Source: Parerythrobacter_A sp963799315
GTDB lineage: Bacteria; Pseudomonadota; Alphaproteobacteria; Sphingomonadales; Sphingomonadaceae
Direction of reading: 5' to 3'
DNA: 64,000 bases
Assembly (NCBI GenBank): GCA_963799315.1
Contig: CAWCWP010000001.1
Coordinates: 744,001 to 808,000 of the forward strand
Under the pieces are notes generated by a model that was given only the letters and a program-made list of their open reading frames with translations, was not told the origin of the DNA and did not search any database. A program made the position numbers and the translations under genes. This document shows positions 48,607 through 58,601 of the stretch, piece after piece (position 1 is the first letter of the stretch; every line of letters starts with the position of its first letter).

Positions 48607-48792
48607 CGTATCCCCGGCCTGCAAACTACGGATAGTTCCTCAATCCGATCTTAACCATATCCGATTATCACTTCGGGCCGTACTAATCATGCGAAGCAAC
48701 GGCTTGATAGCGATAATCCTGACGTTTGCTGCGGTGCAAAAAGATCGTTTCCGGTAAGACATTTCTTAAGGGTTGTCCCGTATCAACACGGA

Positions 48793-49777
48793 ATGACACG
48801 AAACCCTTGCACCCCGCTCGCCCTTGTTCCCGCCATTGCTGTGGCACTTCTTGCGGCCCCCGCAGCCTATGCGGCGCCCACCCCTGCCGGTACCACGATC
48901 GAGAACACGGCTTCGGCATCGTTCACGACGCCTTCGGGCGGCAACCAGACGGTTCAGTCGAACCAGGTAGACATTCTGGTGGACGAGCTGCTCGACAATG
49001 CAGTGTCCTGGCAGGATGGCAGCGCGGTTTCGATCAACAACACGGCCACGCTGGTCTTCCGGGTAACGAACACGGGTAACGGCCCAGAAGCCTTCACGCT
49101 GAACGCGGACCCCAATGTCGCGGGCAACGACTTCAACGTCACCGTCGATAACCTAGCGATCGACGTCAATCAGGACGGCGTATATAATGCGGCGGACGAT
49201 ACGCTGCTGTCGAACGGGGCAAATTCGCCCGGTCGTTGCCGCCGGTGATTTTGTCCAGGTGCTGGTCCTCGTAACTGCACCCGCAGATGCGCAGGATACC
49301 GACACCAGCGTCGTAAATCTCGAAGCGACCGCTGTTACCGGGTCTGGTCGCGCCGGCACCACATTTGCCGGTCAGGGCGCCAATGGCAGCGATGCCGTGG
49401 TCGGTGTGACGACCGCGCGGCAGGACGATGATGGTACGCTGATTGCCAGCGTCGCAGCGGTTGCGCTGGTCAAGTCGTCGACGGTTCTCGATCCGTTCGG
49501 CGGCACCAAGTCGGTGCCCGGTGCCACAATCACCTACACATTGACGGCGGACGTTACCGGCGGCGGTACTGTCAACGGCCTCATCATCTCCGACGCTATT
49601 CCGACCGGCACCACGTACACGCCTGGTTCCATTACCTTTAACAGTGCCGCGCAAACCGACGCAGCCGACGCCGATGCAAGTTCCGGCAGTCAAGCTGCGG
49701 GTGTTTCGGTGGATATCGGGAGCGTCGCTTCCCCGAGCACCAGCACTGTCACCTTTGCCGTCACGATCGACAAGTAA
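48793..49777 (+). CDS. Exported DUF11-type repeat protein, gene 1 of the surface locus (frameshifted)
   Basis: A signal peptide (ALVPAIAVALLAAPAAYA) is followed by TIENTASASFTT and DUF11-like beta-sandwich modules; the last has KSSTVLDPFGGTKSVPGATI and ISDAIPTGTTYTPGSI. A dockerin-like loop DVNQDGVYNAADD lies in the first module. An indel in the GGGG run near 49216 separates two frames; corrected length is about 327 residues. It starts 186 bp after attR, and the next gene follows after 11 bp. DUF11 modules are extracellular beta-sandwich domains in surface and adhesin proteins. Confidence 0.8.
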
Positions 49778-49788
49778 GGATTATACCG

Positions 49789-50265
49789 ATGCGCAAGCAC
49801 ACCACATTCACACGTTTCGCTGCCGTCGCGGCACTGTTCGTTTCGACCGCCCTGCCCGCCGCTGTTGCGGCACAGGATGCCGTTGAACTCGAAGGCGACG
49901 TCAAGGTCGTCCGCATGGTCGGCGAAGAAGGCGCACAGCGCGAAGAAATGCAGGAGCCCACCAGCGTGGTGCCTGGCGATCGCCTGATGTTCGCGACCAA
50001 CTATCGCAATGGTTCCGCCGATGTGATGGAAGACTTCGTCATCACCAACCCTCTTCCGGGCGCGGTGATGCTGGCCGAGAACGGCGAGTTCGCGGTTTCG
50101 CTCGATGGCGAGACTTACGGCATGCTGTCCGATCTGACGGTCGACAACGGCGACGGCACCAGCCGTCCTGCCGAATTGGCGGATGTTACGCATATTCAAT
50201 GGACCCTTGCGCGGCTCGAACCCGGCGCCAGCGGCTCCGTTACCTATTTCGCCGTCGTTCGCTGA
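49789..50265 (+). CDS. Exported DUF11-like protein, gene 2 of the surface locus
   Basis: 158 residues with a signal peptide (FAAVAALFVSTALPAAVAAQ). A single beta-sandwich module follows with VPGDRLMFATNYRNGSADVM, FVITNPLPGAVML and LEPGASGSVTYFAVV, the DUF11 layout. It is the smallest member of the locus. It follows gene 1 by 11 bp and so is probably co-transcribed. Function unknown beyond surface or periplasmic location. Confidence 0.8.
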   Translation: MRKHTTFTRFAAVAALFVSTALPAAVAAQDAVELEGDVKVVRMVGEEGAQREEMQEPTSVVPGDRLMFATNYRNGSADVMEDFVITNPLPGAVMLAENGEFAVSLDGETYGMLSDLTVDNGDGTSRPAELADVTHIQWTLARLEPGASGSVTYFAVVR

Positions 50266-50349
50266 CGGGAAAGCCGCCCTGCCCGAGCGTATCGCGGCGA
50301 CCCAGGACCACGCATGAAACCTTTCCACATTCCGAAAGGGGAATGACGA

Positions 50350-51434
50350 ATGACACGCACGATAAAACTGCTCAGCGCAGTAAGCGCAATGGCGATTACC
50401 GCCGTTGCAACACCGGCGCTTGCCGCCGGGACGGATGCCGGAACCGATGTGACCAACACGGTTACCGTAAACTATAACGTCGGCACGGTTGCACAGACAC
50501 CGGCCACGTCGAACACGGATACCTTCAAGGTCGACCGCAAGATCACCTTCACGGTTGCCGAATCCGGTGGTGCGGCCACGACCGTTTCGCCCGGCCAGAA
50601 TGGAGCCGTCACGACCTTCACGGTCTTCAACGACACCAACGATACGCTCGACTTCAACCTGACCGCCATCCAGAACAATGGTGGTGCCAGCGTTTTCTCG
50701 GCAGGCGTGGACGACACGTTCGACGTCGGCGCACCGACCATCTGGGTCGATACGAACGGAATGGCGTCCTAGCAAACCAGCGGCGCCGGTGCTGATACGC
50801 AGGCAAACACTATCGACGATCTTGCCGAAGGGGCTACGCGCACGGTATTCATCGTTGCGGGCACCGTTCCGACTTCCCAGCAGAACGGTACGGTTGCCAC
50901 GATCAACCTCGTCGCCACAGCACGCGACAGTGCCGGTAACGCTCTGACTGTGAATAACGGCATCGATGACAAGACCCGGTCGACAACGTGTTCAACGATG
51001 TAGCCGGTTCGGCTGCGGGCGACGGTGCGCGTGACGGCGTCCATTCCGCTGCGGATGACTATCGGGTCGCCGCTGCGGCCATCACGGCAAAGAAAAACAG
51101 CTATATCATCAGCGATCCGGTGAACGGTACTTCCAATCCGAAGGCCATTCCAGGAGCCGTTGTCGAATACTGTATCGCCGTCCAGAACGCGAGCGGTAGC
51201 GCAACGGCCACGGGCGTAACGATCACCGACCCCGTTCCCGGCGAGCTGGACACCACGTCCAACATCACCCGGAACGGCAGCATCGATACAGGCACCTTCG
51301 CTGCTGGCAACTTCACCTGCACCGGCGGTACCGCGGGTACTACGGCAAACGGTTCGACGACCGTCAGCGAGACGCTCGACGATCTGAATGGCGGCGACGT
51401 CAAGACCGTCACGTTCCGTGCAGTCGTAAAATAA
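50350..51434 (+). CDS. Exported DUF11-type repeat protein, gene 3 of the surface locus (in-frame stop and frameshift)
   Basis: A signal peptide (ISAVSAMAITAVATPALA region) then DTFKVDRKITFTV and further beta-strands. The reading frame is interrupted by an in-frame TAG at 50770-50772, after which the same frame continues with protein-like sequence (QTSGAGADTQANTIDDLAEG). Near 50982 a missing C shifts the frame before PVDNVFNDVAGSAAGDGA. The last module is KKNSYIISDPVNGTSNPK, AIPGAVVEYCIAVQNASGSA, TGVTITDPVPGELD. Corrected length is about 361 residues. The nonsense codon is harder to explain by an indel error than the frameshifts. Confidence 0.72.
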
Positions 51435-51480
51435 ATCGGTACCGGGCCGGACGCTTCGGTGTCCGGCCCACCTTCGCCAA

Positions 51481-54400
51481 TGCGCCAACTCGATATCATA
51501 TTCCGGACATTCGCCGCGCTTTTGATTGCGCTGTTCGTGACCACCGCCCCGGCGCAGGGCCAGACCATCACCAACACCGCCCGGGCCAACTGGTCTGAGG
51601 GCGGCGTTACCCGTTCGGCTATCTCGAATACCGTTGATATCACCGTCGCGACCTTTCCGGCCACGCTGACGACATATCGCCCCAATCCGCGCGGCGGCAG
51701 CACGCTGCCCGTGCGCCAGACTTTCTGCCAGAGCACCGTGCAGCGTGCCAGCGCCGCCGCAAATGGTGCAGCTGCATCCTCTTCCACGACGTCCATTACC
51801 GCAGAGCAAACAAACAGTCTGACAATCGGCGAAGATCTGGTGATCGAATTCGCGTCGCAGGCCGCAAACAGCGATCCGGACGCTATCGACAGCGTTTCGG
51901 TCGTGCTGACGACGCCGCGTGGCGACCGTGAGACCATCGTTATCTACGAAACGGACAACGACACCGGGTATTTTCATCGGCACCATTGCAACACGTGCAA
52001 CTCCGCCCGCACTCGCGCAGAACGATTGCCAGCTCAGCCTTGTGTCGGGTGATCCGATCACCGTCGAGGTTGGCTCGGTAAATGGCGGTCCGCCGCTGCT
52101 GACGACACTGGTGACGGTGCTGGCCGATCCGTTCGGGTTGGTTTTCGACAGCGAAACCGGCACGCCGGTGTCGGGCGCGACCGTGCGGTTCCTCGATAAT
52201 GCAACCGGCCAGCCTGCCACCGTGTTTGCCGACGATGGCGTAACGCCTTGGCCTTCCACGGTAATTTCCGGCGAGCCCATCACCGATGCTGCCGGCAATG
52301 TGAATATCATGCGCGCAGGCGAATACCGGTTCCCGCTCGCACCGCTGGGCACGTACCGCATCGAAGTGACACCGCCAGCGCCCTACACCGCGCCATCCGA
52401 AGTGCCCCCGCCCCGGCTTGCCGACCTGACTCGACCGTCGGGTGCGCCATTCACGATTTTCGACGCGTCCTACGGGGCGCCTTTCGCGTTGTCGTCGACT
52501 GAGGCGATCCGGATCGACATTCCGGTGGACCGGCCCAATGTCTCGGTCGCGCTGACGAAGACCGCGTCGCGCGTGCGCGCCGAACCCGGCGATGCGGTGT
52601 TCTATACGATCGTGGTGAAAAACGCCGATGCGGAACGGTCCAAGCGCGATGTCACCGTGATCGATACGCCCTCGCCCTGGCTGCGGTTGCGGACCGATAC
52701 GATCACGCTCGACGGCCAACCGTTGACGAGCGGATTTACTGTTGCAGAAGACGGCAGCTCCATTCGGTTCGAAATCGATACTATTGCAGCAGGCGCAACA
52801 TTGTCCTTGCAATACGCGATGGTCATTCGCGCCAACACGCCGCCCGGCCAAATCGTCAATCGCGTCGAGGCAACGGACCCGCGCGACGGCAATGCCGTGG
52901 CTGAATCGATTGTTACAGTAGTGCGCGACACCATTGCGTCGCGGATGACAATTATCGGCCGAGTAACCGCCGGAACGTGCGATCTGCGGGAAAACCGCAT
53001 CGGTATACCCGGCGTCCGGATCATGCTGGAGGACGGTAGTTTCGTCCTGACGGACCGCGACGGCCGCTATCACTTCGAAGGCGTTGTGCCCGGCACACAT
53101 GTCGTCCAGGCGCAGCAACAGACGCTGCCCGTCGAAGGTGAATTCATCGATTGCGACCGTTCCACCCGCACCGCAGGCAGTGCGATTTCGCGCTTCGTTA
53201 TCGGTCGTGGCGGTAGCCTTAAGGTTGCCGACTTCACCGCGAATGTTCCGGGATGGGCCCCCGCCCCTGCCCCCACCCCTGCGCCAGTCGATGCTGTGGA
53301 TGCAGAAGACGCTGTCGCACCTGCCGCAGACGTCCGCGCACCTGCTGAAAGCGCAGCCACCACACGCCCCGGCAATGCTGCGGATGCTGCACCTGTCGGC
53401 GACAAGGAAGCTGCCGGTGTCAATATTGACTGGCTGGCCAAGGGTCCGGGTGAAACCGCGTTCCTCTTCCCGCTGGAAAACCACAATCCGCGCGTCCCGT
53501 CGCAGCGCGTTGCCATCCGCCATGCCCCCGGCCAGACGGTCGAACTGGCGCTGAACGGCGAAGCTGTGAACGCCGTGGCGTTTGATGGCGCGAAGAAGGC
53601 CGACGCCGGAACGCACGCCGTCAGCACATGGCGCGGCCTGCCTTTGCAAGATGGCGACAACCGCATCACTGCCACCGTGCGCAATGCAGATGGCAGCGTG
53701 GCAAAGGAAATGTCGCGCGTCGTCGCTTACGTCTCCACGCCGTGGCGCGCGGAACTGATTGCAGGCAAATCCAACATGGTGGCCGATGGCCGCAACCGTC
53801 CGGTCATCGCCGTGCGCTTCACCGACCGCAAGGGCCGCCCCGTTCGCTCCGGCGTGTCGGGCAGCTTCGGCCTGAACGAGCCGTACACCAGCGCCGCGCT
53901 GATCGAACAGCTCCAGCGCCAGCAGCTCGCCGGCCAGGGCACGGCATCTGCCGACTGGACCATCAAGGGCGATGACGGCATCGCCTATATCGAACTCGCG
54001 CCGACCATGATCTCCGGCCCGCTGACGCTCGACTTCACGTTCGCCGGTCGCGAAATCTCGCGTTCGCAGCAGTTGGAAAGCTGGATCGTACCGGGCGACC
54101 TCGACTGGACGCTGGTCGGCCTGGCCGAAGGTTCCATCGGTGCGCTGAGCGTTGCCGACAACATGGAGCGCACCGGCCGTTTCGACAGCGACCTCGGCGA
54201 AAATGCCCGTGTTGCCTTCTACGCCAAGGGCCGTGTCCTTGGACGGTTCCTGATGACCGTGGCTTATGACAGCGCGAAACAGCGCGACGACCAGATCCTG
54301 TCGGGCGCTATCGACCCCAATGCATATTACACCGTCTTCGCCGACGGCAGCGATCGCCGCTTCGACGCCGCCAGCCGCGAGAACCTGTATGTCCGCATCG

Positions 54401-56640
54401 AAACCGGTGCGTTCTATGCGCTCTACGGCGATTTCGTGAGCGGCTTCGATCAGACGGTGCTGGCGCGCTACAACCGCTCCGCCACCGGCGTGAAGGCCGA
54501 AGGCCGCGTGGGTGCATTCCACGCACAGGCCTTCGCCGCCGACGTCGCCAGCCGCTTCCGTCGTGACGAGATCCAGGGCAACGGCCTGTCCGGTCCCTAT
54601 GCTCTCAGCGACCGCAACATTATCGCCAACAGCGAGAAGGTCGCCATCGAAGTGCGTGACCGGTTCCGTTCGGAACTGATTGTGGACCGCCGCGAACTGT
54701 CGCGTTTCATCGATTACGATGTCGACCTGCTGACCGGCACGCTGCGCTTCAAGGAGCCTGTGCTGAGCCGCGATTTCGACCTGAACCCGCAATTCATCGT
54801 GGTGGATTACGAAGTCGAGGACGGCTTCGGCGATGCATCGTGGAATGGCGGCGTGCGTGCCGACTACACCTTTGCCAAGGACACCGTCCGCGTTGGTGCC
54901 AGCTTGCTGACGGACAAGGACGATACGCGCCGCACCGACATCGCCGCCGTGGACGTGCGTGCGAAACTGGGTGCTGCGACCGAAATCCGTGCCGAGCTGG
55001 GCGTCAGCCGGGCAGAAGGCAGCACCGCCAAGGGCTGGCTCGTCGAAGCCGAGCATCGCACGGGTCCGGTCGATCTGCTCGCCTATGTCCGCTCGCTCGA
55101 TGCCGATTACGGCACCGGCCAGCAGAACGGCGCAGAGCTGGGCCGTCGCAAGGTCGGCCTGGATGCGCGCTATGCCGTGAACGAGAACATCTCCGTCACC
55201 GGCAGCGCCTGGTATGACGAAAGCCTGGTCGACGACAGCCGCCGACAGGCCGTGCAGCTTGGCGCGGACTTCCGTTCGGGTGCCACGCAGGCACGTCTTG
55301 GCGTCACCTATTTCGATGATCGCCTCGCGGACCTGACCGGCGCAAGCTCGCTGTTGGGCGAGGCATCGGTTACGCAGGCGCTGTTCGACGGCAAGCTGGA
55401 ACTGAGCGCAGCCACCAGCATCGCGCTGGACAAGGCGGAATTGATCGACGCACCGGCACGCCATCGTCTACGCGCCCGCTATGCCTTGACCGACTGGCTG
55501 CGCCTTGTCGGCAGCTACGAGATTGCGGAAGGCGAAGAGCTGAGCGCACGCACCTTCAACGGCGGCGTCGAAGTATCGCCTTGGGGCGGCGCACGCGCCA
55601 CCGCCACGCTGGGCCAGCAGGACATCGACGAATTCGGACCGCGTAGCTACGCCGCTTTCGGCCTCAACCAGACGCTGCGCGTGTCGAAAAGCCTGACGCT
55701 GGATGCGACGGTCGACGGCAACCGCACGCTGTCCGGCGCCGATCCTGCCAAGGTCATCAATATCGACCAGCCCGTCGCATCGGGCGGCCAGTTCGGTGCC
55801 GACGGCGCATTGTTCGAAGATTTCACTGCCGTGACGCTTGGCGCAAGCTGGCGCAAGGACGCGTGGGCCGCCACAGTACGCGGCGAATATCGCGATGGCG
55901 AAGATGCCGAGCGTATGGGCGTTGTCGCTGGCCTCATCCGCCAGCTTGGCGATGGCTTCGTGGTCGGTTCGGGCGCGACATGGACGCGCGCCACGGGTGC
56001 CACCGGCTCGCTGAGCGAGATTTTCGACGGTGCCGTTTCGGTGGCTTACCGTCCCGACGAGTCCACCTTTGCCGCCCTTGGCAAGCTGGAGTTCCGCAGC
56101 GACGCCGTGCGCAATGCGATTGCCGGTGAGCCGGGTGCGACGGGCCGTACGGCGCTGAACGTGACGGGCGATGCCAAATCCGAGCGCGTCGTCGCCAGCC
56201 TTTCGACCAACTGGTCGCCACGCGGGTCACTGTCCGAAGATGACGAGACCGGCAAGGAAGGCGACCTGCTGCGCCGCACCGAAGTCGGCGTGTTCGTGGG
56301 CGGTCGTTACAACCTCGATAGCATCGGTGATTTCGACCTTGCATCGACAACGGTGATGGGCGGCCTCGACCTGCGCGTCGGCATCGGCAGCAATATCGAA
56401 GTCGGCGGCACGGCCACCGTTCGCGCCAATCTGGATGACGGCACGACGAGTTACGCATTCGGTCCGCAGATCGGTTTCACGCCTGCCAAGAACACGCTGC
56501 TGACGGTGGGCTACAACATCGCCGGTTTCCGCGATCCCGATTTTACCGAAACGCGCAATACGGACGAGGGGCTTTATGCTTCGATCCGCATGAAGTTCGA
56601 TGCAGACACCTTCTCCTTCCTCGGCTTGGGCCGGCGGTAA
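51481..56640 (+). CDS. Large surface/outer-membrane protein: DUF11 and carboxypeptidase-regulatory-like modules plus beta-barrel, gene 4 (frameshifted)
   Basis: About 1,719 residues after correcting one extra T near 51970. Signal peptide (FAALLIALFVTTAPAQGQ), TITNTARANW, a carboxypeptidase-regulatory-like module (GTPVSGATVRFLDNATGQPA), a DUF11 module (SVALTKTASRVRAEPGDAVF), a second regulatory-like module (GIPGVRIMLEDGSFVLTDRD), then a low-complexity Ala/Pro linker. The C-terminal half has many amphipathic strands alternating with turns (VFADGSDRRFDAASRENLYV, YGDFVSGFDQTVLARYNRSA, FIDYDVDLLTGTLRFKEPV) and ends YASIRMKFDADTFSFLGLGRR without the last residues, the pattern of an outer-membrane beta-barrel. 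It is probably an anchor or exporter for genes 1-3 and 5. Confidence 0.8.
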
Positions 56641-58601
56641 TGAGCGGCGTGGCATATGATGCGCGCATTATAGCGCGATGGCTTGCGGTCGCATTGGCGG
56701 CCACTTTCGCTTCGCTTATGCCCGGCACTGCATCGGCCCAGCAGGTCCAGACTTATTCGCAGGTGTCGAACCAGACCATAAACGGAAACACGACATGCGC
56801 CGCGCCGGTGGTTCGCAACATTAATGTCACCAACCAGTTCAATGTGGCGAATGTCCGCGTCGGCGTGCTGGCAACACATACCTGGCGCGGCGACTTGCAG
56901 ATCACGGTGCAGTCGCCCCAGGGAACGCGTGTCCAGCTGACCAATGGCGACACCCAGAACATGAACGGGGACAACTTCAATGTCCTGATGGACGACAGCT
57001 TCGCCGCCGTGGTCGGATCGGACAGTCCCACCGGCAACCACGCGACGACAGCGCCGCCGTACCAGAACAGTTTCCGTTCGCAGAGCCCGCTTTCGGTACT
57101 AAACGGTCAGGCATCGAACGGCACCTGGCGTCTGGAAGTATGCGACCTTTTTCCGGGTGCCGATAACGGTATACTGCGCCGCTTCGATCTGTATCTGACC
57201 GAACCGCCCGCGCAATTTGCCGATCTTTCGCTGACCAAAAGCCGTATCGGCGCTGCTCCGCCCAATGGCGGTTCGATAACGTGGCGGCTGACGGTGGCTA
57301 GCGATAGTCAGTCCACCAATTCGACCAATGGCGTGACGGTTACGGATACCCTGCCGCCTGGCTTCACGTTCATTTCGGCCAGCGGGTTCGGCTCTTTCAA
57401 TCCCGCCACCGGCGTCTGGACGGTCGGCACGATGGCACCTTCGCAAAGCCGCAGCATCGAGATTACCGGCAGCATCACGGCAACCGCAGGTGCATCGGTG
57501 ACCAACACCGCCGAAATCACGACGAGCAGCTTTGCCGATCGCGATTCCACGGTGGGCAACGGGCAGGTCGGCGAAGACGATTACGCCACCAATACATTCA
57601 CCGTAGCCGGAACGCGCAGCGCCGGGACGCCGCCTGTGCTGTCCTGTCCGGCAGGATCGGTCCTGTTCGACTGGGATCCGCGAACATGGACGGCGGGATC
57701 GACGAACAATTCCTATCAGCTGACCGGGTTTGGCACCGTCGGCTTTGCCCTGACCAACCCCGGTACCTGGCTGAACAGCGCGGCGCTGGGCGGGCAATCA
57801 CCAAACTTGCAAACGGATATGAATGGCGGTTTCACGGGAGAGAAGGCGCTGATCCAGCTGGTCGATATGCCGGACCGCGCATCGCGCGTGACCACCGCCA
57901 TATCTTTCCCTGCAGCGATCAACGGGGCCCAATTCAGGATATTCGACGTCGATTTCAACGCCGGTCAATTCTCCGACACGGTGACCGTTCGCGGCACGTA
58001 TAATGGCGCAACAGTGCTGCCCGTACTGACCAATGGCACCACGAACTACGTGATCGGCAACAATGCCTATGGCGATGCGAGCGCGGCCACCGCTTCTGCC
58101 GACGGGAATGTCACGGTGACATTCTCGGATCCGATCGACGGGATCGTAATCCTGTACGGCAATCACAGCACGTCACCCGCCAATCCGGGGCAGCAGGCGA
58201 TTGCTTTGGGTGACATCACATTCTGCAATCCGACCACGACGCTGACGGCGGCGAAAAGCAGCACCGTGCTGACCGATCCGGTCAATCTGGCGAACAATCC
58301 AAAGCGTATTCCCGGTGCAACGATCCGCTATTGTATCCTGATTACCAATACCGGCTCGGCAACCGCATCGACGATTATCGCAAACGATGCGGTGCCGTCC
58401 GATCTTGCCTACATCCCCGGCTCGATCACCAGTGGAACCACCTGCGCGACGGCGACCACTGCGGAGGACGACAATGCGACCGGTGCCGATGAAAGCGATC
58501 CGTTCGGAGGATCGGTATCCGGCACGACGGTAACGGGGATTGCGGGCAACCTGCCCGCAGGCCAAACCTTCGCATTTGCGTTCAACGCAACAGTGAACTA
58601 G
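56640..58601 (+). CDS. Exported protein with proprotein-convertase P-domain and DUF11 repeats, gene 5
   Basis: 653 residues, intact; its ATG overlaps the stop of gene 4 by one base. Signal peptide (AVALAATFASLMPGTASA). Residues about 45-190 form a P/Homo B-type beta-jellyroll (LATHTWRGDLQITVQSPQGT, PLSVLNGQASNGTWRLEVCD), normally found next to subtilisin-like proteases; no protease domain is present. DUF11 modules follow (SLTKSRIGAAPPNGGSITWR and, last, KSSTVLTDPVNLANNPKRIP, GATIRYCILI). The last module is shared with genes 1 and 3. The 3' end overlaps the convergent antiporter gene by 4 bp. Confidence 0.82.
   Translation: MSGVAYDARIIARWLAVALAATFASLMPGTASAQQVQTYSQVSNQTINGNTTCAAPVVRNINVTNQFNVANVRVGVLATHTWRGDLQITVQSPQGTRVQLTNGDTQNMNGDNFNVLMDDSFAAVVGSDSPTGNHATTAPPYQNSFRSQSPLSVLNGQASNGTWRLEVCDLFPGADNGILRRFDLYLTEPPAQFADLSLTKSRIGAAPPNGGSITWRLTVASDSQSTNSTNGVTVTDTLPPGFTFISASGFGSFNPATGVWTVGTMAPSQSRSIEITGSITATAGASVTNTAEITTSSFADRDSTVGNGQVGEDDYATNTFTVAGTRSAGTPPVLSCPAGSVLFDWDPRTWTAGSTNNSYQLTGFGTVGFALTNPGTWLNSAALGGQSPNLQTDMNGGFTGEKALIQLVDMPDRASRVTTAISFPAAINGAQFRIFDVDFNAGQFSDTVTVRGTYNGATVLPVLTNGTTNYVIGNNAYGDASAATASADGNVTVTFSDPIDGIVILYGNHSTSPANPGQQAIALGDITFCNPTTTLTAAKSSTVLTDPVNLANNPKRIPGATIRYCILITNTGSATASTIIANDAVPSDLAYIPGSITSGTTCATATTAEDDNATGADESDPFGGSVSGTTVTGIAGNLPAGQTFAFAFNATVN

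Noticed and set aside
51940..55464. A 1,174-codon open frame on the minus strand
   Set aside because: It is antisense to the large barrel protein gene and has shadow-type composition (His, Arg, Gly rich) with no recognisable domain.
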